The position numbers and the translations under genes were made by a program. This document shows positions 11,965-22,850 of a stretch of DNA of 64,000 bases, in pieces. The notes below the pieces were generated by a model that saw only the letters and a list, made by a program, of their open reading frames with translations, had not been told where the DNA came from and searched no databases. How positions within the stretch are numbered: the stretch's first letter is position 1; each line of letters opens with the position of its first letter. The DNA is from Meriones unguiculatus (taxonomy: Eukaryota > Chordata > Mammalia > Rodentia > Muridae), in assembly GCF_030254825.1 (NCBI RefSeq), contig NC_083350.1, forward strand, positions 111,557,024 to 111,621,023, written 5' to 3'.

Positions 11965-12127
11965 GTTTATAGAAGACCTAACCGATATGTTAGGCTTTGC
12001 TCCAAGCAAATACTACTATTACATGTGGAAGTACATTTCTCCTTTAATGCTACTGACTTTGCTAATAGCTAGCATTGTGAACATGGGATTAAGTCCTCCT
12101 GGCTACAATGCATGGATCGAGGAGAAG
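11965..12127 (+). CDS. Slc6a15: Slc6a15 coding exon (second from last)
   Basis: This 163-bp exon lies between acceptor TTTTTACACCCAG and donor GTAAAA. Its first base completes the lysine codon begun in the previous exon (giving DKFIEDL across the junction), and it ends on a whole codon (EEK). It encodes the short loop FIEDLTDMLGF, a YYYYMWKYISPL motif and a hydrophobic helix, then GLSPPGYNAWIEEK. This corresponds to SLC6 transmembrane helix 11 and the loop before helix 12. It is open and undamaged. Confidence 0.95.
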
Positions 12128-12358
12128 GTAAAACACAAATTACAGATTATTTTGGAGTGAAAATTTTACAAAGGTTTTATTTGCTTCAGAGCCTTTTTTT
12201 TCTTTTCTTTGGACTGTGTTGCTCCAGTATGGGGATATTAAGATTTATGCTATGTACCTCTCACAGCCCCAATGTTCATACATTGTAAACTTCTTTAGCA
12301 ACTGAGACTCATTAGTCTCCTATTTATTCAACCAAATCTCTTCATCTTGTAGTTGAAG

Positions 12359-12442
12359 AACAAATATTTCTGGAGGTTTTCTATGTTTCCTAGTGTCAAA
12401 GGCTGGACTAGGAAACATAGAAAACCTCCAGAAATATTTGTT
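12359..12442. repeat. Perfect inverted repeat, 36-bp arms, 12-bp spacer
   Basis: The arm at 12,359-12,394 is the exact reverse complement of 12,407-12,442. The spacer is GTCAAAGGCTGG. It lies in the last Slc6a15 intron, about 230 bp after the exon ending at 12,127. RNA from this intron could fold into a 36-bp hairpin. It does not look like a transposon. Perfect identity of the arms implies a recent event, such as template switching during replication, or an assembly or library artefact. Confidence 0.95.
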
Positions 12443-12942
12443 TTTTTCTGTAGAAATTCATTACATCTCAGCTACTTACAACACTTATAACACATATTAG
12501 TGATTGAGACATCCTTTAAAGAAGTACTGAAAAGATGTCTTTTTACAATTGTCTTCTATGAGCAGTAGCTACGGAAGGTCTGTTTTCAAGCAGCACTATC
12601 CACACTGGATCTATATGAGATCTGTGTTAATTGTTATAGACAGCGCACTTGCTTTACCTAGTCTATGGTCAATAATTCTACATAATAATAACAAATTCAC
12701 AATGTAAACACAGACCAGCCTGACATCTGTATCAAAACCTTTGGGACCAGATGTGCATCAAAGCCCAGGTTTTTAGATTTTTGAAAGATAGTATGGTAGA
12801 CATAGCTGGTAGTAACAGAATACCCCAAAACTTAGTGACTGAGAGTTTTGCTATATTATTGTCAATTCTTTGGGGTTTTCTTAGGTTAACAGATGCATAT
12901 GTATTTGGGTTGTTGGGTTAGGGAGTTGAATATCTTGCTCTG

Positions 12943-13008
<66 letters not shown>
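12943..13008. repeat. (TC)n microsatellite
   Basis: About 30 TC units with one or two interruptions, followed by a short TG run and TCTG units to about 13,075. The run of serine-leucine codons in this stretch is a repeat artefact, not a gene. Confidence 0.95.
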
Positions 13009-13015
<7 letters not shown>

Positions 13016-13311
13016 ATGAGTGTCTGTCTGTCAATTGGTCTTTTCCCCCTCTTCCTCTCTCTCTCTTTGTATCATTCTTAGGTTCTCTCAAGTTTTCATG
13101 GGTCCAGGGCAGAATTCTAACCAAAATATAAGTGATTTAACTTTATAATCATTGAATTTGCTGAATGTCACTTCCATTATTTATTGTTAGTCACAGCACA
13201 TCCCTTGTCATAATTATCTTAGCGTTTGATAAATAAACCCAAGACCAATGTAACTTTCATATGAGCACATAGAAAGATGGTTGACGTTCATTTTTCTCCC
13301 GGCTTTACCAG

Positions 13312-13683
13312 GCATCAGAAGAATTCCTGAGCTACCCAATGTGGGGGATGGTTGTCTGTTTCTCTCTGATGGCTCTTGCAATACTTCCTGTTCCAGTTGT
13401 TTTCATCATTCGTCGCTGCAACCTCATAGACGATAGTTCTGGTAATTTGGCCTCTGTGACGTATAAGAGAGGAAGAGTCCTGAAAGAGCCTGTAAACTTA
13501 GAAGGAGATGACGCAAGCCTCATTCATGGAAAGATACCCAGCGAAATGTCATCTCCAAGTTTTGGTAAAAATATTTACCGAAAACAAAGTGGTTCCCCGA
13601 CTCTGGACACTGCTCCCAATGGACGCTATGGGATTGGGTATTTGATGGCAGACATGCCGGATATGCCGGAGTCTGACTTGTAG
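13312..13683 (+). CDS. Slc6a15: Slc6a15 terminal coding exon
   Basis: The exon begins after acceptor GGCTTTACCAG, in frame with the preceding exon (EEK|ASEEFLSYP), and runs 123 codons to TAG at 13,681-13,683. It encodes transmembrane helix 12 (MVVCFSLMALAILPVPVVFI), a basic stop-transfer RR, and a hydrophilic cytoplasmic tail containing LIDDSSGNLASVTYKRGRVL and ending PDMPESDL. The tail sequence is highly characteristic of SLC6A15 and separates it from the close relatives SLC6A17 and SLC6A18. There is no frameshift or premature stop, so the gene looks functional in this part. Confidence 0.97.
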   Translation, partial: ASEEFLSYPMWGMVVCFSLMALAILPVPVVFIIRRCNLIDDSSGNLASVTYKRGRVLKEPVNLEGDDASLIHGKIPSEMSSPSFGKNIYRKQSGSPTLDTAPNGRYGIGYLMADMPDMPESDL

Positions 13684-14680
13684 CTGGGATAAAAGCCGAG
13701 GTTAAGCTTGGTTCATTATTGGTAATGAACAGTGGTTCTACTATGAGAAGCATTGGGCTTCACTTATCAAAAGTGATCTCAGGTTCCATGGCTGCGATCT
13801 TTAATCCCCACAATTTAAGATAGTTCAAGAACAGCAATCCTCAGTTTACATTTGCACAGAAATGAATGCAGACAAAGCTTACAGTGACTGGGGTCATATT
13901 TTGCCAGTATTTTTAAAAAAGCACTTTTGACATATTTTCAAGTATTTCTATCTCTTCAAAAACAAACAAACAAAAATAAACAAACAGGTGTTACCTCAGT
14001 TTCTAATAATTTCTGAATTTAATATTATTGGCAATTTAAAAAATCCCTGTATCTTACATTTGATAATTTTGCCTTCAGAGTAAGTCCCAGTATTACCACG
14101 AAGAGCTGTGTGAGCTGGTGCCTCTCGGCACATTTCCATGCATAAGTTCTGTAGATAGTCTGTACTTATTTTGGTAGCACTGAAACCTTCTTAGGCACTT
14201 AGCTGAAGAAAACTGCAAAGTATTTTCTTATATGATAGCTGTATAGAGCAATAGTATCAAAGAGCAAGAAGGCACTAATCCTGGATGAAGAGGTTAAGTT
14301 CAGAGGTGGCTGAGGATCACATGTGATGGCTGAATGTTTTGTGTAAAATAGGTGTGTGAAAATGACCCAAGTGAGTCGCTCCACACTCTCAAGAATTATG
14401 CAGACTGCATTTTTCTTATGCCGTGTGCCTAAAAACCTACTTAATATTTATTGTGGTTTTGAGATCACTTATAGTATATTTATATAATATACTTGCAATG
14501 TATAGAGGTGAGTATCAGACTCTTAAGTGCTGATTTGAAAACTTGAAGCAAGATAGCATTTGATTTCATATATTTCTGTTTTGCTTCATTTTTTGCAAAC
14601 ATAAATCCTTTTTTAAGTGATTGTTAAAACTGTATGGCATTACATTTTAACCTACAAATAAACAAAGTTTAAACAATGGT
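13684..14680 (+). other. Slc6a15: Slc6a15 3' UTR
   Basis: Non-coding sequence follows the stop codon to the probable cleavage site about 20 bases beyond the AATAAA at 14,657. It contains a CAAA/TAAA-rich stretch near 13,960-13,987 and several AT-rich segments (ATTTA-type motifs near 14,440-14,480). The end is inferred from the signal and the TG-rich element just downstream (TGGTGTTTGC). A longer isoform cannot be excluded. Confidence 0.75.
14657..14662 (+). terminator. Slc6a15: Slc6a15 polyadenylation signal
   Basis: Canonical AATAAA about 970 bases after the stop codon, followed within 25 bases by a G/T-rich downstream element (GGTGTTTGCTTCC). I see no strong canonical signal earlier in the 3' UTR. 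Confidence 0.75.
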
Positions 14681-15049
14681 GTTTGCTTCCTTCATTGATT
14701 TTCCTCGACTCACCTGAACTGGATTGTCCCTTACAACCTGTGAGCTACACTGTCTTGCATTTCAGCCAGTACTAATGCATTTTGTAATAATGTTCACATT
14801 CCAAGTAAGATTAAAAATGTCCCAGGGCTGAGACTACTTCATAGACAAATTCACAATAGAGTTTAATGATTGAATGTTGCTTTAATGTAGCCTCAAAATG
14901 TGAAAAAAAATCATATAGCTTTTAGCAATCTCTGAATGCAGTTGGTACTTTCAACTGTTTCATGTATAACATTAGTTGAAGAATAGAAAATGCACATAAA
15001 ACAACTTTAAATATACATTATAATATTATTAATTATAAAAAGCTTGTTT

Positions 15050-15160
15050 ACCTCCTTCCCTTCCTTCTTTCCGTTACTGGATATTAAACCTATCATATTT
15101 TACAATCTAGGCAAGTGTCCTACCACTGAGTTAGAACGCATTACCAATCATGTTCATAGC
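15050..15160 (-). mobile_element. ID/B4-like SINE fragment
   Basis: The minus strand reads a short segment ending in the ID-type head region: the plus strand has CTAGGCAAGTGTCCTACCACTGAGTTAGAACGC, split as 'CTAGGCAAGTGTCCTACCAC' and 'TGAGTTAGAAC'. This is the reverse complement of the common 'cagtggtagagcacttgcct' motif of rodent ID/B4 SINEs. It is diverged and boundaries are approximate. Confidence 0.5.
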
Positions 15161-15824
15161 CATGCTTCACATTTGCCCTCTTCATTCATGCATCACACAC
15201 AATTGCAAGTCTGTTTCTCTCCATTTCCTTCCCTAAGCTGATGCTTATTGTTCTACCCTCAGTTTCCAACTATGTAATTTTTTTTTAAATTTACACATAA
15301 TTGAAAGTAATATTTGACTTTCTTTTTCTGAATCTTTTCACTCCATTGGTTCCTTCTGTGTTGTCACAGATGGTACTATCTCCTTTCTTAGGCTAAATAA
15401 TGTTCCACTGTTTTATATATGACCACTTATTTACGTCTCAGTGCTTTGTTGTACACATATGTTGCTTCCATACCCTCAGTCTTCCCTGTGATGTTGCAGC
15501 AGATAAACTCTATGAAGGGATGATTTCATGTCTCTTCTGGTAACATTTTCATCTTCTGGTAGTTTGGGATCCCATCTTACACAGTGAAACATATATCCAC
15601 CCTCTACTCAGAAATGAAGAAAAACTTAGGAAGTATAATTTTGGTTTAGAAAACAATTTAAATCTGTTCCAATCCTCCCACTTGCTACATGAGGATAGCA
15701 AAGCAAAATGACCCTTTTAGTATTGCCATGCAATTAATTCTTCAGTTGTCCTTTCACGTAGCCTTTGCCTTGACTTCAGCACCTCCTAAATAAAAGTCTA
15801 AGCAAGATTCAGCAGTTCCTGTCT

Positions 15825-15960
15825 GTGAGCGCATTACTCATAAGATGAGGCAGAGAGATTGCTGCACTTCAGTTCCAACCTTATCTACACAGTGAGATAG
15901 ATAGACACAATGCTAAATAGATAGCTTGTCTCCAAATAAATACGTAAGTAAATAAAGATC
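15825..15960 (+). mobile_element. Degenerate B1-like SINE
   Basis: 'GAGGCAGAGAGATTGCTGC', 'CTTATCTACACAGTGAGATAG' (in part) and a tail beginning TTGTCTCCAAATAAATA match the order of the right half of B1/Alu-type SINEs. It is heavily diverged. The rest of 14,680-16,460 shows nothing else I can name. Confidence 0.45.
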
Positions 15961-16476
15961 AACATTACTCCTCATACATACTGAGTCAATGCACTGTGAT
16001 AATTAAAACATAGGTACAATCATCTTTTCCTTATTCATTTCCTATTGCCAGTGAGAACTGTATCTGTTCTTTTTCAGCTATTGTATTTGTAATCAGCAAG
16101 AACAACCACCACAACAAAATAAGATAGTAATTTGAGATATTTTTATCTATAGTCTAAAATTTTAAGTCAATTGTTTTTCTGTACTACCTCTTCAAGACTT
16201 GGCCCATAATTACACCTAAGAGCCAAAGCTAAGAGAGATTTTTTTACAGTTACAAAGTAGAAGGAACAGTGGTAGAATCCTTAATGCAGTGATGAGAATA
16301 AAATGAATGGTGACAGAGGAAATGCTCTTAAGTGTGGGAGTTAGCGTCTCAGTATAGGAAATATTATGATTCGATCAGGTGATGCAACATGATTTCATTA
16401 AGATGCACATCAAGTCTTAAACATCTGTCTAACTGTCATTTGTTTAGGGTAAGTTTTCTTTTCTTTTTCTTTTTTC

Positions 16477-16715
16477 TTTTTTTTTTTTTTTTTTTTTTGG
16501 TGAACCAATCGCTTTATTGGACTTGCTTATAAAGCCTGCATGAGGGAAACACAGCTTCATTACCACAAGTTCTACTCCATCACGGACAGAAACACAGAAG
16601 GTACATTGTGGAGCTGCCTTTCAATCAACTTTTCACTCTATCCATTCTAGTATCTCCCATGATTCCTGGCAGTGGGAAGATGGCAAGAAGATGCAATGGC
16701 TACAAATATAAGATC
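16477..16715 (-). pseudogene. Candidate processed retrocopy of an unidentified transcript
   Basis: On the minus strand a unique sequence ends with AATAAAG (plus-strand position 16,513-16,518), then about 12 more bases and a tract of roughly 20 A (T on the plus strand at 16,477-16,498). The sequence upstream of the signal has no L1 character. A short C/T-rich motif (CTTTCTTTTTCT) occurs at both ends and may be the TSD, but it is low complexity. I do not recognise the source. An LTR or SINE-like repeat is an alternative. Confidence 0.4.
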
Positions 16716-16794
16716 CTTTCTTTTTCTACTAGGCAGAGATGATATACTTTATAGGTTACACTCAGTTTTCTGGTAAGAAAGATAAAAATGTACT

Positions 16795-16895
16795 GAGATT
16801 TCTCAGAGGATTGACACCAACCGTGACAGCCTGAGTTTAATGCCCAGAATCCACAGGGTAAATGGAGAGACCTCAACTTGCATACTGTGATGCCC

Positions 16896-16933
<38 letters not shown>

Positions 16934-16980
16934 ACACACACTCAGACAGCCAGACACACACACACAGACACAGACACAAA
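16795..16980 (+). mobile_element. B2/B3-like SINE with (CA)n tail
   Basis: 'CAGAGGATTGACACCAACCG', 'CCTGAGTTTAATGCCCAGAA' and 'GGAGAGACCTCAAC' follow the layout of B3-type SINEs and end in a CA microsatellite (16,893-16,931) plus imperfect CAGACACA units. It is a diverged copy. Confidence 0.5.
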
Positions 16981-17279
16981 TCAATAAATGAATGTAAAAG
17001 TAGATATTTTAATTTTTGTATTTTTATTTTTATATATTTTTTCTCTCTCTTTTTATATTCCAGGACCTTTGCACATACACTACAGCTTCCAGTTTAGTGT
17101 TTCTGTGAGATGCATGAGTGTCTGAACTTTGTGGGTCCCTCTGTCTAAATCTCTTCTGCCTTAACACACAAAAGCTAGTTCCCTTCTTTTTGTTTGTGCA
17201 TCTGACATCTTATCTTTCATACTATCTAATGATATTACAATTATTTTATTATTATCCTTTAGAAACATATTTATTTTCT

Positions 17280-17453
17280 TTTTTTAAGTGGTTTTAAAGG
17301 TTTATTCTATCATCGTTTTCTTTTTTGATTTCATTATTATTTTTTTTATCAGTTACATTTTATTAACTCTGTATCCCAGCCGTGTCCCGATCCCTCATTC
17401 CCTCCCAATCCCTCCCTCCCTCCCTCATCTCCACCGTGCCCCTTTCCAAGTCC
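17280..17453 (-). mobile_element. Short L1 insertion carrying a ~54-bp 3' transduction
   Basis: A 14-bp direct repeat (CATATTTATTTTCT) at 17,266-17,279 and 17,454-17,467 brackets the insertion. On the minus strand it holds about 110 bp of L1 3' UTR, an A-tract, about 54 bp of non-L1 sequence (17,286-17,339) with its own AATAAA (17,301-17,306), then a second A-tract directly against the TSD. This is the expected form of an L1 transcript that passed its own poly(A) site and was cleaved at the next one. Confidence 0.75.
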
Positions 17454-17604
17454 CATATTTATTTTCTAATGAGAGACATAAAGAGGATGTATCTGGTTTT
17501 GGGGGGAACCAAGGGGAATAGAGGGAGAATAAATGTTAATTAGAATTTATTATATGCCAAAATTATTTTCAATAAAAGAAAAAAAAACAAATCACACTTA
17601 AAAT

Positions 17605-17855
17605 TTTTTTCCAGGAACAAACAGGCTGAGAAAACATCACAGGCACACTCCCTCTTACAACAGCCTCAAAGAAAGTAAAATAGCCAGAGACAAATCTAAG
17701 CAGAGAGAAAGATTTCTACAGCGAAAACTTTAAGTCTCTGAAGAAGTCAAGGAAGATTCTAGAAAATGGGAAGTCTTATTTTGGATTGGTAGAATTACTA
17801 TTGTGAAAACAATCATTTTACTAAAGTATAGATTCAATATAATCAAATCTCTGTG
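17605..17855 (+). mobile_element. Old L1 ORF2 fragment (plus strand)
   Basis: The plus strand reads degraded ORF2 sequence (ACAGCGAAAACTTTAAGTC, then TCTAGAAAATGGGAAGTC and GTATAGATTCAATATAATC), matching the segment that lies at 34,170-34,320 on the opposite strand. It ends at the CA microsatellite. No frame survives. Confidence 0.6.
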
Positions 17856-17859
17856 ACTT

Positions 17860-17860
<1 letters not shown>

Positions 17861-17904
<44 letters not shown>
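17861..17904. repeat. (CA)n microsatellite
   Basis: About 21 uninterrupted CA units directly following the L1 fragment. Confidence 0.95.
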
Positions 17905-17909
<5 letters not shown>

Positions 17910-18525
17910 AATGTGATTTTTCCAATCTTTCCATCACCTTGATACCTGCATCTTAGACCAGCAGCAAACTTGTCTAAAGTTTGAGAGCCCATCTCTCTCT
18001 TTATAGTAATGGGTTATGTTTTACCCATGAAAACACTTCTCACTTCCCAGACAAATAAATATCCTTTGGTTGTCATTTACTACCAGGTAGCATAACAGAC
18101 CTGCCAGATGAAACAGCCTGTACTGCTGAGATATGAATTTCCACGATAAAGCCAGCATATTTTAATGTTTTTTCATACAATCACATTTTTCATTATAAAT
18201 CCAGTAAATTGTTCATAGAAATCTTGGAAAACATGAAAGAGGGATTAAAAATATTAAAATTAAAGCAGTTCTAATTATAAAAAGAGGTAGAAGGGACCAA
18301 TATATAGTACTAAGAATAAAATTTACTCACTAAAGGCAGTTATACCAGTTAGAAAAATATGTTGTTTTAGTGTCCGTTAGATCATACCCCAGTGTACTGT
18401 ATCCCAAGAAAATGATACCCCCTTCTTCCTTGACTTGAGAGCATGATATCAGCCCATTCCCTGTCATTAGATTATATCCTACTATACCCTGACATAAGAT
18501 CATTATACTTCCGTGTGCTCTAACC

Positions 18526-18532
<7 letters not shown>

Positions 18533-18567
<35 letters not shown>
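18533..18567. repeat. (TG)n microsatellite
   Basis: About 17 uninterrupted TG units. From 17,905 to 19,850 I see no other named element and no gene. Confidence 0.95.
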
Positions 18568-18568
<1 letters not shown>

Positions 18569-19854
18569 TGCTCTAGTACACTCTGCTTTGAGATCATAGT
18601 ACTTACCTTAGATTAACCTGACCTTACAACTTGCGACTTTGGTTTAACCTCTTTGGAGATCATGGTATCCCAGAAGACCCTTAACTAAAAGAATGATTAC
18701 CAAGAGTCCACTGACTTTGGATATTAGCACAGGTCTACCCTCACCTGAGAAGCAGAAATAAAGTTTGCCGTTTTCAAGTGAGTGGGCAATACAGCATCCA
18801 TTTAATCTTCCCTTCACTAACATTGATCTTTGATCCACCACCCAAAGATGCAGACAACTCACTTATGAAATTGTAAAACGAAGACAGTAAAAAGGTGCCC
18901 AGATAGGCCAGTCACTACTAAAAGTACAAAAGTATTTAATTTTCAATTCTATAGTTGCTTAATCCATTTTGAAAAAAAACAACAACATTTAAATTCAGAC
19001 ATTCAAAGCTCTTCTTTAAGTTTAATTATATCAATTATTTTTCTATTAACTACTCCAGGAAAAATAACACAACAATATCACAGATCCAACCAATGTGCCA
19101 TTCTCAATAGAAGTCCATAGTCTTCATTTTCTTTACCCAGTTGTAGTAACTAGTAAGCTTCTATTCAATAGACAACTAATCATTTCTAGAAGGCTTGCAT
19201 AACATCATAGTATATGTTTATTTTCTGAAACTGGATAATAATAATAAGTCATAGTCCTGAAACACAGGGAACAATTTTTTTCTTATTCAAAAGTAAATTG
19301 TTTCCACTTAGAAAATAAAATGCTTACATTCCAACAAATCCTAACTTCAACATGTATATAAACTTATTTTATGATTGAAATGTAAGGACCCATCCAGTAG
19401 CACAATATATACTTGCTGTAATCAAACACCTCGGTATTTATTTGTCTTTCTATGTTAATTTAGAAAAAAATAATTTCTATGCTAAATTTCAGGGTTTTCA
19501 CAGTGCTCAGAGGTTTTTCTTTATTTTTATTTTTTTCATTTTTTATCATTTGCTCAATTTAGACTGACCTAATTCTCTATTTTCAGTCTTAGTATGTAGA
19601 TATCTCCAGGATGGGGATCATAAATAGAAATAATTATATTTTTCAAACTGTTGACCAGAAAACACTTAGTGTAATGTACACAGTGATAATAAATTAGATA
19701 AGCATATACTGGGATTTTTTTTTTTTACTTAATCCTTCCATGACTAATTGAAAGTGCCTAACTCTTTGCAAATATTATCTTCATGGGAATTTAGTATTAT
19801 ATATAATTAAGATACAGTGTTTTATTATGATTATATTTTTTCATTTTTCATTAA

Positions 19855-20125
19855 ATTTTTATATTAATTACAATTCATTTACTTTGTATCCCAGCTGTAT
19901 CCCACTTCCTCATTCCCTCCCAATACCACCCTTCCTACCTCATCTCCTCCAATGTCCCCATCCAGTTCCACTGATTATCAGACCCTAGCTTATCAGATCT
20001 CATCAGGATTGGCTGCAATGTCTTTCTCTGCAGCATAGCTAGGCTGCTCCTCCCATGGACGGAGGAGAAGTCAAAGAGCCCGCCACTGAGTTCATGTCAG
20101 AAAAGGGACTGTCTCTGACATGATC
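19855..20125 (-). mobile_element. 5'-truncated L1 3' UTR
   Basis: Minus-strand L1 3' UTR: the plus strand shows the T-rich end, CTTTGTATCCCAGCTGTATC, the pyrimidine-rich block and the CTTATCAGATCTCATCAGGA segment up to ATGTCAG. Non-coding. Confidence 0.85.
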
Positions 20126-20249
20126 ATATAATTTTAAGTAACACTGTTGCATAAAAATCAGGGGAATAGTGAAAATAATTTTGGCAGGCTGCTTCTAAGT
20201 AAAAAATAATCATAGAATTTGTTCGACAATAAACTGAGTAGAATTTTTT

Positions 20250-21365
20250 TATTAATTTAAATTTTATTCAAGTGTATTTTTAAAAATTTATTCACTTTAC
20301 ATCCCAATCATAGTCCCCTCCTTCATGTCCTCCTGGTCCCACCACTCTTCCCTCCTGCCAGAATAGCTCCTCTCCTCCATCTCAGAGCTCCCTACCCCCA
20401 CCTACCAATCCCAGCTCAGCAAATAATATCAGGACTGAGCACATCCTCACCACAGTGGCCTGGCAAGGCAGCCCTGAGGGTCCAAAAGCATCTAAGAGAG
20501 TCCTTGTCAGAGACAGCCCTGCTCCCATTGCCACTAAGACCCCCAATGAAGACCAAGCTCTCCATTGTATACATATGTGTAGGAGACCTAGGTCCAGCCC
20601 ATACATGGTCTTTAGTTGATGTTTCAGTCTCCGCAAGTCCTCCCGAGCCCAGGTTAGTTGGCTCTGTTGGTCCTCTTGGGTAGATTCTGTTCCCTCCTGG
20701 TCCTTCTATCCTTACTCCCACTCTTCCACAAGGTTCCCTGTGCTCTGCCCAATGTTTGCTGTGAATCTCAGCATCTGTTTCAATCTGTTGCTGGGTGGAG
20801 CCTCTCAAAGGACAGCTATAGTAGACTCCTGTCTGCAAGGTTAACAGAGTGTCATTTATAGTGTTAGGGGTTGGCTCTCTCCCATGGTGTGGCCAGACAT
20901 TGGTTAGACATTCCCTCCATCTCTGCTCCATCCCTGCACATCTTGTAGACAAAGTCAATTTTGTGTCAAAGATTTTGTAGGTGGGTTGGTGTTCCCCTCC
21001 CTCTCCTTGGAGTCCTGTCTGGTTAGAGGGGGCCTTTTGAGTCTACGTGAACCCTGCCAGCAGCGTTCTCAGCTACACTTACATATTCTCCCAGAAGCCT
21101 TTACCCTGTCATTGGTCTCCAGCCTGTTTCAGAGATGCCCCAGGCCAGGGTTTCTCTTCTCACTGCATGTATTTGTCCTGCTTCCCCTTCCCTTTTGCTC
21201 TCCCCACATCAACTCCCCACCCTCATTTCAGTGTGATTGTTTTAAGTTTCTCTCTATATAACATAATGTTGGCTATTGGGTTCCTGTATGTTCCCTTTTT
21301 TGTGTGTATAGGTATGTGCCTTGTATCTCTGATATCTCCAAGACTGAGTAGGATTTTACTTGCAT
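20250..21365 (-). mobile_element. Older L1: 3' UTR joined to an ORF2 fragment
   Basis: Minus-strand L1 3' UTR of a different, older subtype than the common one here. Related copies are at 53,541-54,390 (plus) and 62,690-63,410 (minus). From about 21,225 it passes straight into mid-ORF2 sequence (TTAAGTTTCTCTC, then TGTTGGCTATTGGGTT, corresponding to 34,695-34,800), so most of the ORF2 C-terminal half is missing. The long open frames in the 3' UTR are not conserved in the other copies and are taken as chance. Confidence 0.75.
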
Positions 21366-21634
21366 ATTATCATTCTATTCATCAGTAAGGAAGAAGTAGT
21401 TTATAGTTGAATGAGAGTCTCTTTTCTTTTAACTACCTCTGTAACACAATTAAAGAAAGGCATGCATTAGACAGAGGAACAAACTGGAGTTCTTGTTTTT
21501 CTTTCCAGTGTGGGCTGTCCATCACTGATTAGTCAGCCATAGCTGGCTTGTCTAACTTGAATTCATGAGTTCTCAAACCCGACTAGGGTTTGATCAGATT
21601 GAAATTACAGGTTTAAAACAGTCTACTCATTTAT

Positions 21635-21757
21635 GTATTTGTTTTTTATTTATTACAAATTATTCACTTTCTATCCTAGCTGTAGCTCTCCTTTATCCCC
21701 TCCCAATCCCAACCTCCCTCTCTCCCACTCCTCCTCCCATGCTCTTCCCCCAGTCTA
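21635..21757 (-). mobile_element. Very short L1 3' end
   Basis: Only the last ~120 bp of the L1 3' UTR in minus orientation: a T-rich end followed by TATTCACTTTCTATCCTAGC and pyrimidine-rich sequence up to CCCCCAGTCT. Confidence 0.75.
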
Positions 21758-21908
21758 TACAAATCTGAAAGGACACAGTGACAGCAATACCTTATTATTT
21801 CTGTTAGTTGCTTTAGGTTTGAAATTTTTTTTGTGCTTTCAAACGTACTATTAAAAATAATGTAAGTAAATTTATTTTTAGCTCATCTATTTTAAGAAGT
21901 ATTTGTGT

Positions 21909-22248
21909 CCATTTTGTGAGCCCCCATCATGGGACACATACTGTTGAACTAAACACCATGTATTGGCTCTCCAAAGTTCCATGCCCTTTCTTTAGAATAT
22001 GCATAAGCCACATGGTGAATTTACATAAGAAGATGAAGGTATGGTGTTGTTCAGCCTTCAGAATGACTTTTGAATCTGGAAATGTCTTTATGAGCCAAAA
22101 ACAAAACTTTGTCTTAACATGTCAAGCGTTACAGTTCCTGGTGAACAGTTTGTGTCTGCTGCTCTGGTTCTGAAACACGTTTGTATATAGATAGAAAAGT
22201 TGGCATCGATTTTGTTTAAATAAAGCAACTTTTAAGGTCAAAAAAAAA
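21909..22248 (+). pseudogene. Processed retrocopy of an unidentified mRNA 3' end, with TSD
   Basis: A 340-bp non-L1 segment ends with AATAAA (22,219-22,224), 14 more bases and an A-tract. It is bracketed by a perfect 15-bp direct repeat (AAGAAGTATTTGTGT at 21,894-21,908 and 22,249-22,263). This is a clean L1-mediated retrocopy of a polyadenylated RNA, truncated on the 5' side. An 85-codon open frame begins in it but shows no recognisable domain, and the insert is probably 3' UTR. I could not identify the source gene. Confidence 0.8.
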
Positions 22249-22552
22249 AAGAAGTATTTGTGTATCACTACATTAGTGGCCAAAATTATTATTGAAAGTT
22301 AAAATTGTCTAATTAGGCATGAATTCACCAACTCTATGTTATCTTTCTTACCCTCACAAAATGTTACCTTAGTTACTTAATACCCATGTGACTAATTTAT
22401 GCAGTTTCTCTACTCTTCCATTTCAACACCTGAAATTGTGCTCAACCCTCAAGGTTTATATGAGAACATAGCAGCTAAAAGCATAGAGTCATTAGCTATG
22501 AAGCAAGAACAATAATGAAAGGTAATTCATGGTTTAACTATGACCTAAACAT

Positions 22553-22556
22553 GTGT

Positions 22557-22593
<37 letters not shown>

Positions 22594-22850
22594 TATGCAT
22601 GTATGTGGAGGTTACAGGTTGAATACAAAAGTCTCCTTTTCTCAATTTTACATTTTAAGACAGGATCTTTTGTTGAATTGAGCTCATTTATTTAAATGCA
22701 CAGGGTGGTCAGCAAGCTGTCAGGACACTCCTGTCTGCTTCTCCAGGGTTGGGCTTAATGTGCATGCCATCGTAGTTGGCTTTTAGTGTGGGTGCTGGGG
22801 ACTCTGCCTCATTTCCTAATAACTGCACTGCAAGTTATTTCTCAATTGAG
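22553..22850 (+). mobile_element. (TG)n followed by a degenerate rodent interspersed repeat
   Basis: A TG run (22,553-22,591) is followed by 'TGTGGAGGTTACAGGTTGAA', 'TTTTAAGACAGGATC', 'GTGGTCAGCAAGCTG' and 'TTTTAGTGTGGGTGCTGGGG', the same order of blocks as the repeat at 11,560-11,850. Family not assigned. Confidence 0.45.

Noticed and set aside
12893..13124. Open frames of serine/leucine or arginine/glutamate repeats
   Set aside because: They are translations of the (TC)n microsatellite and have no conserved flanks.
20416..20958. 180-codon minus-strand open frame
   Set aside because: It lies in an older L1 3' UTR, and the related copies at 53.5-54.4 kb and 62.7-63.4 kb do not keep the frame.
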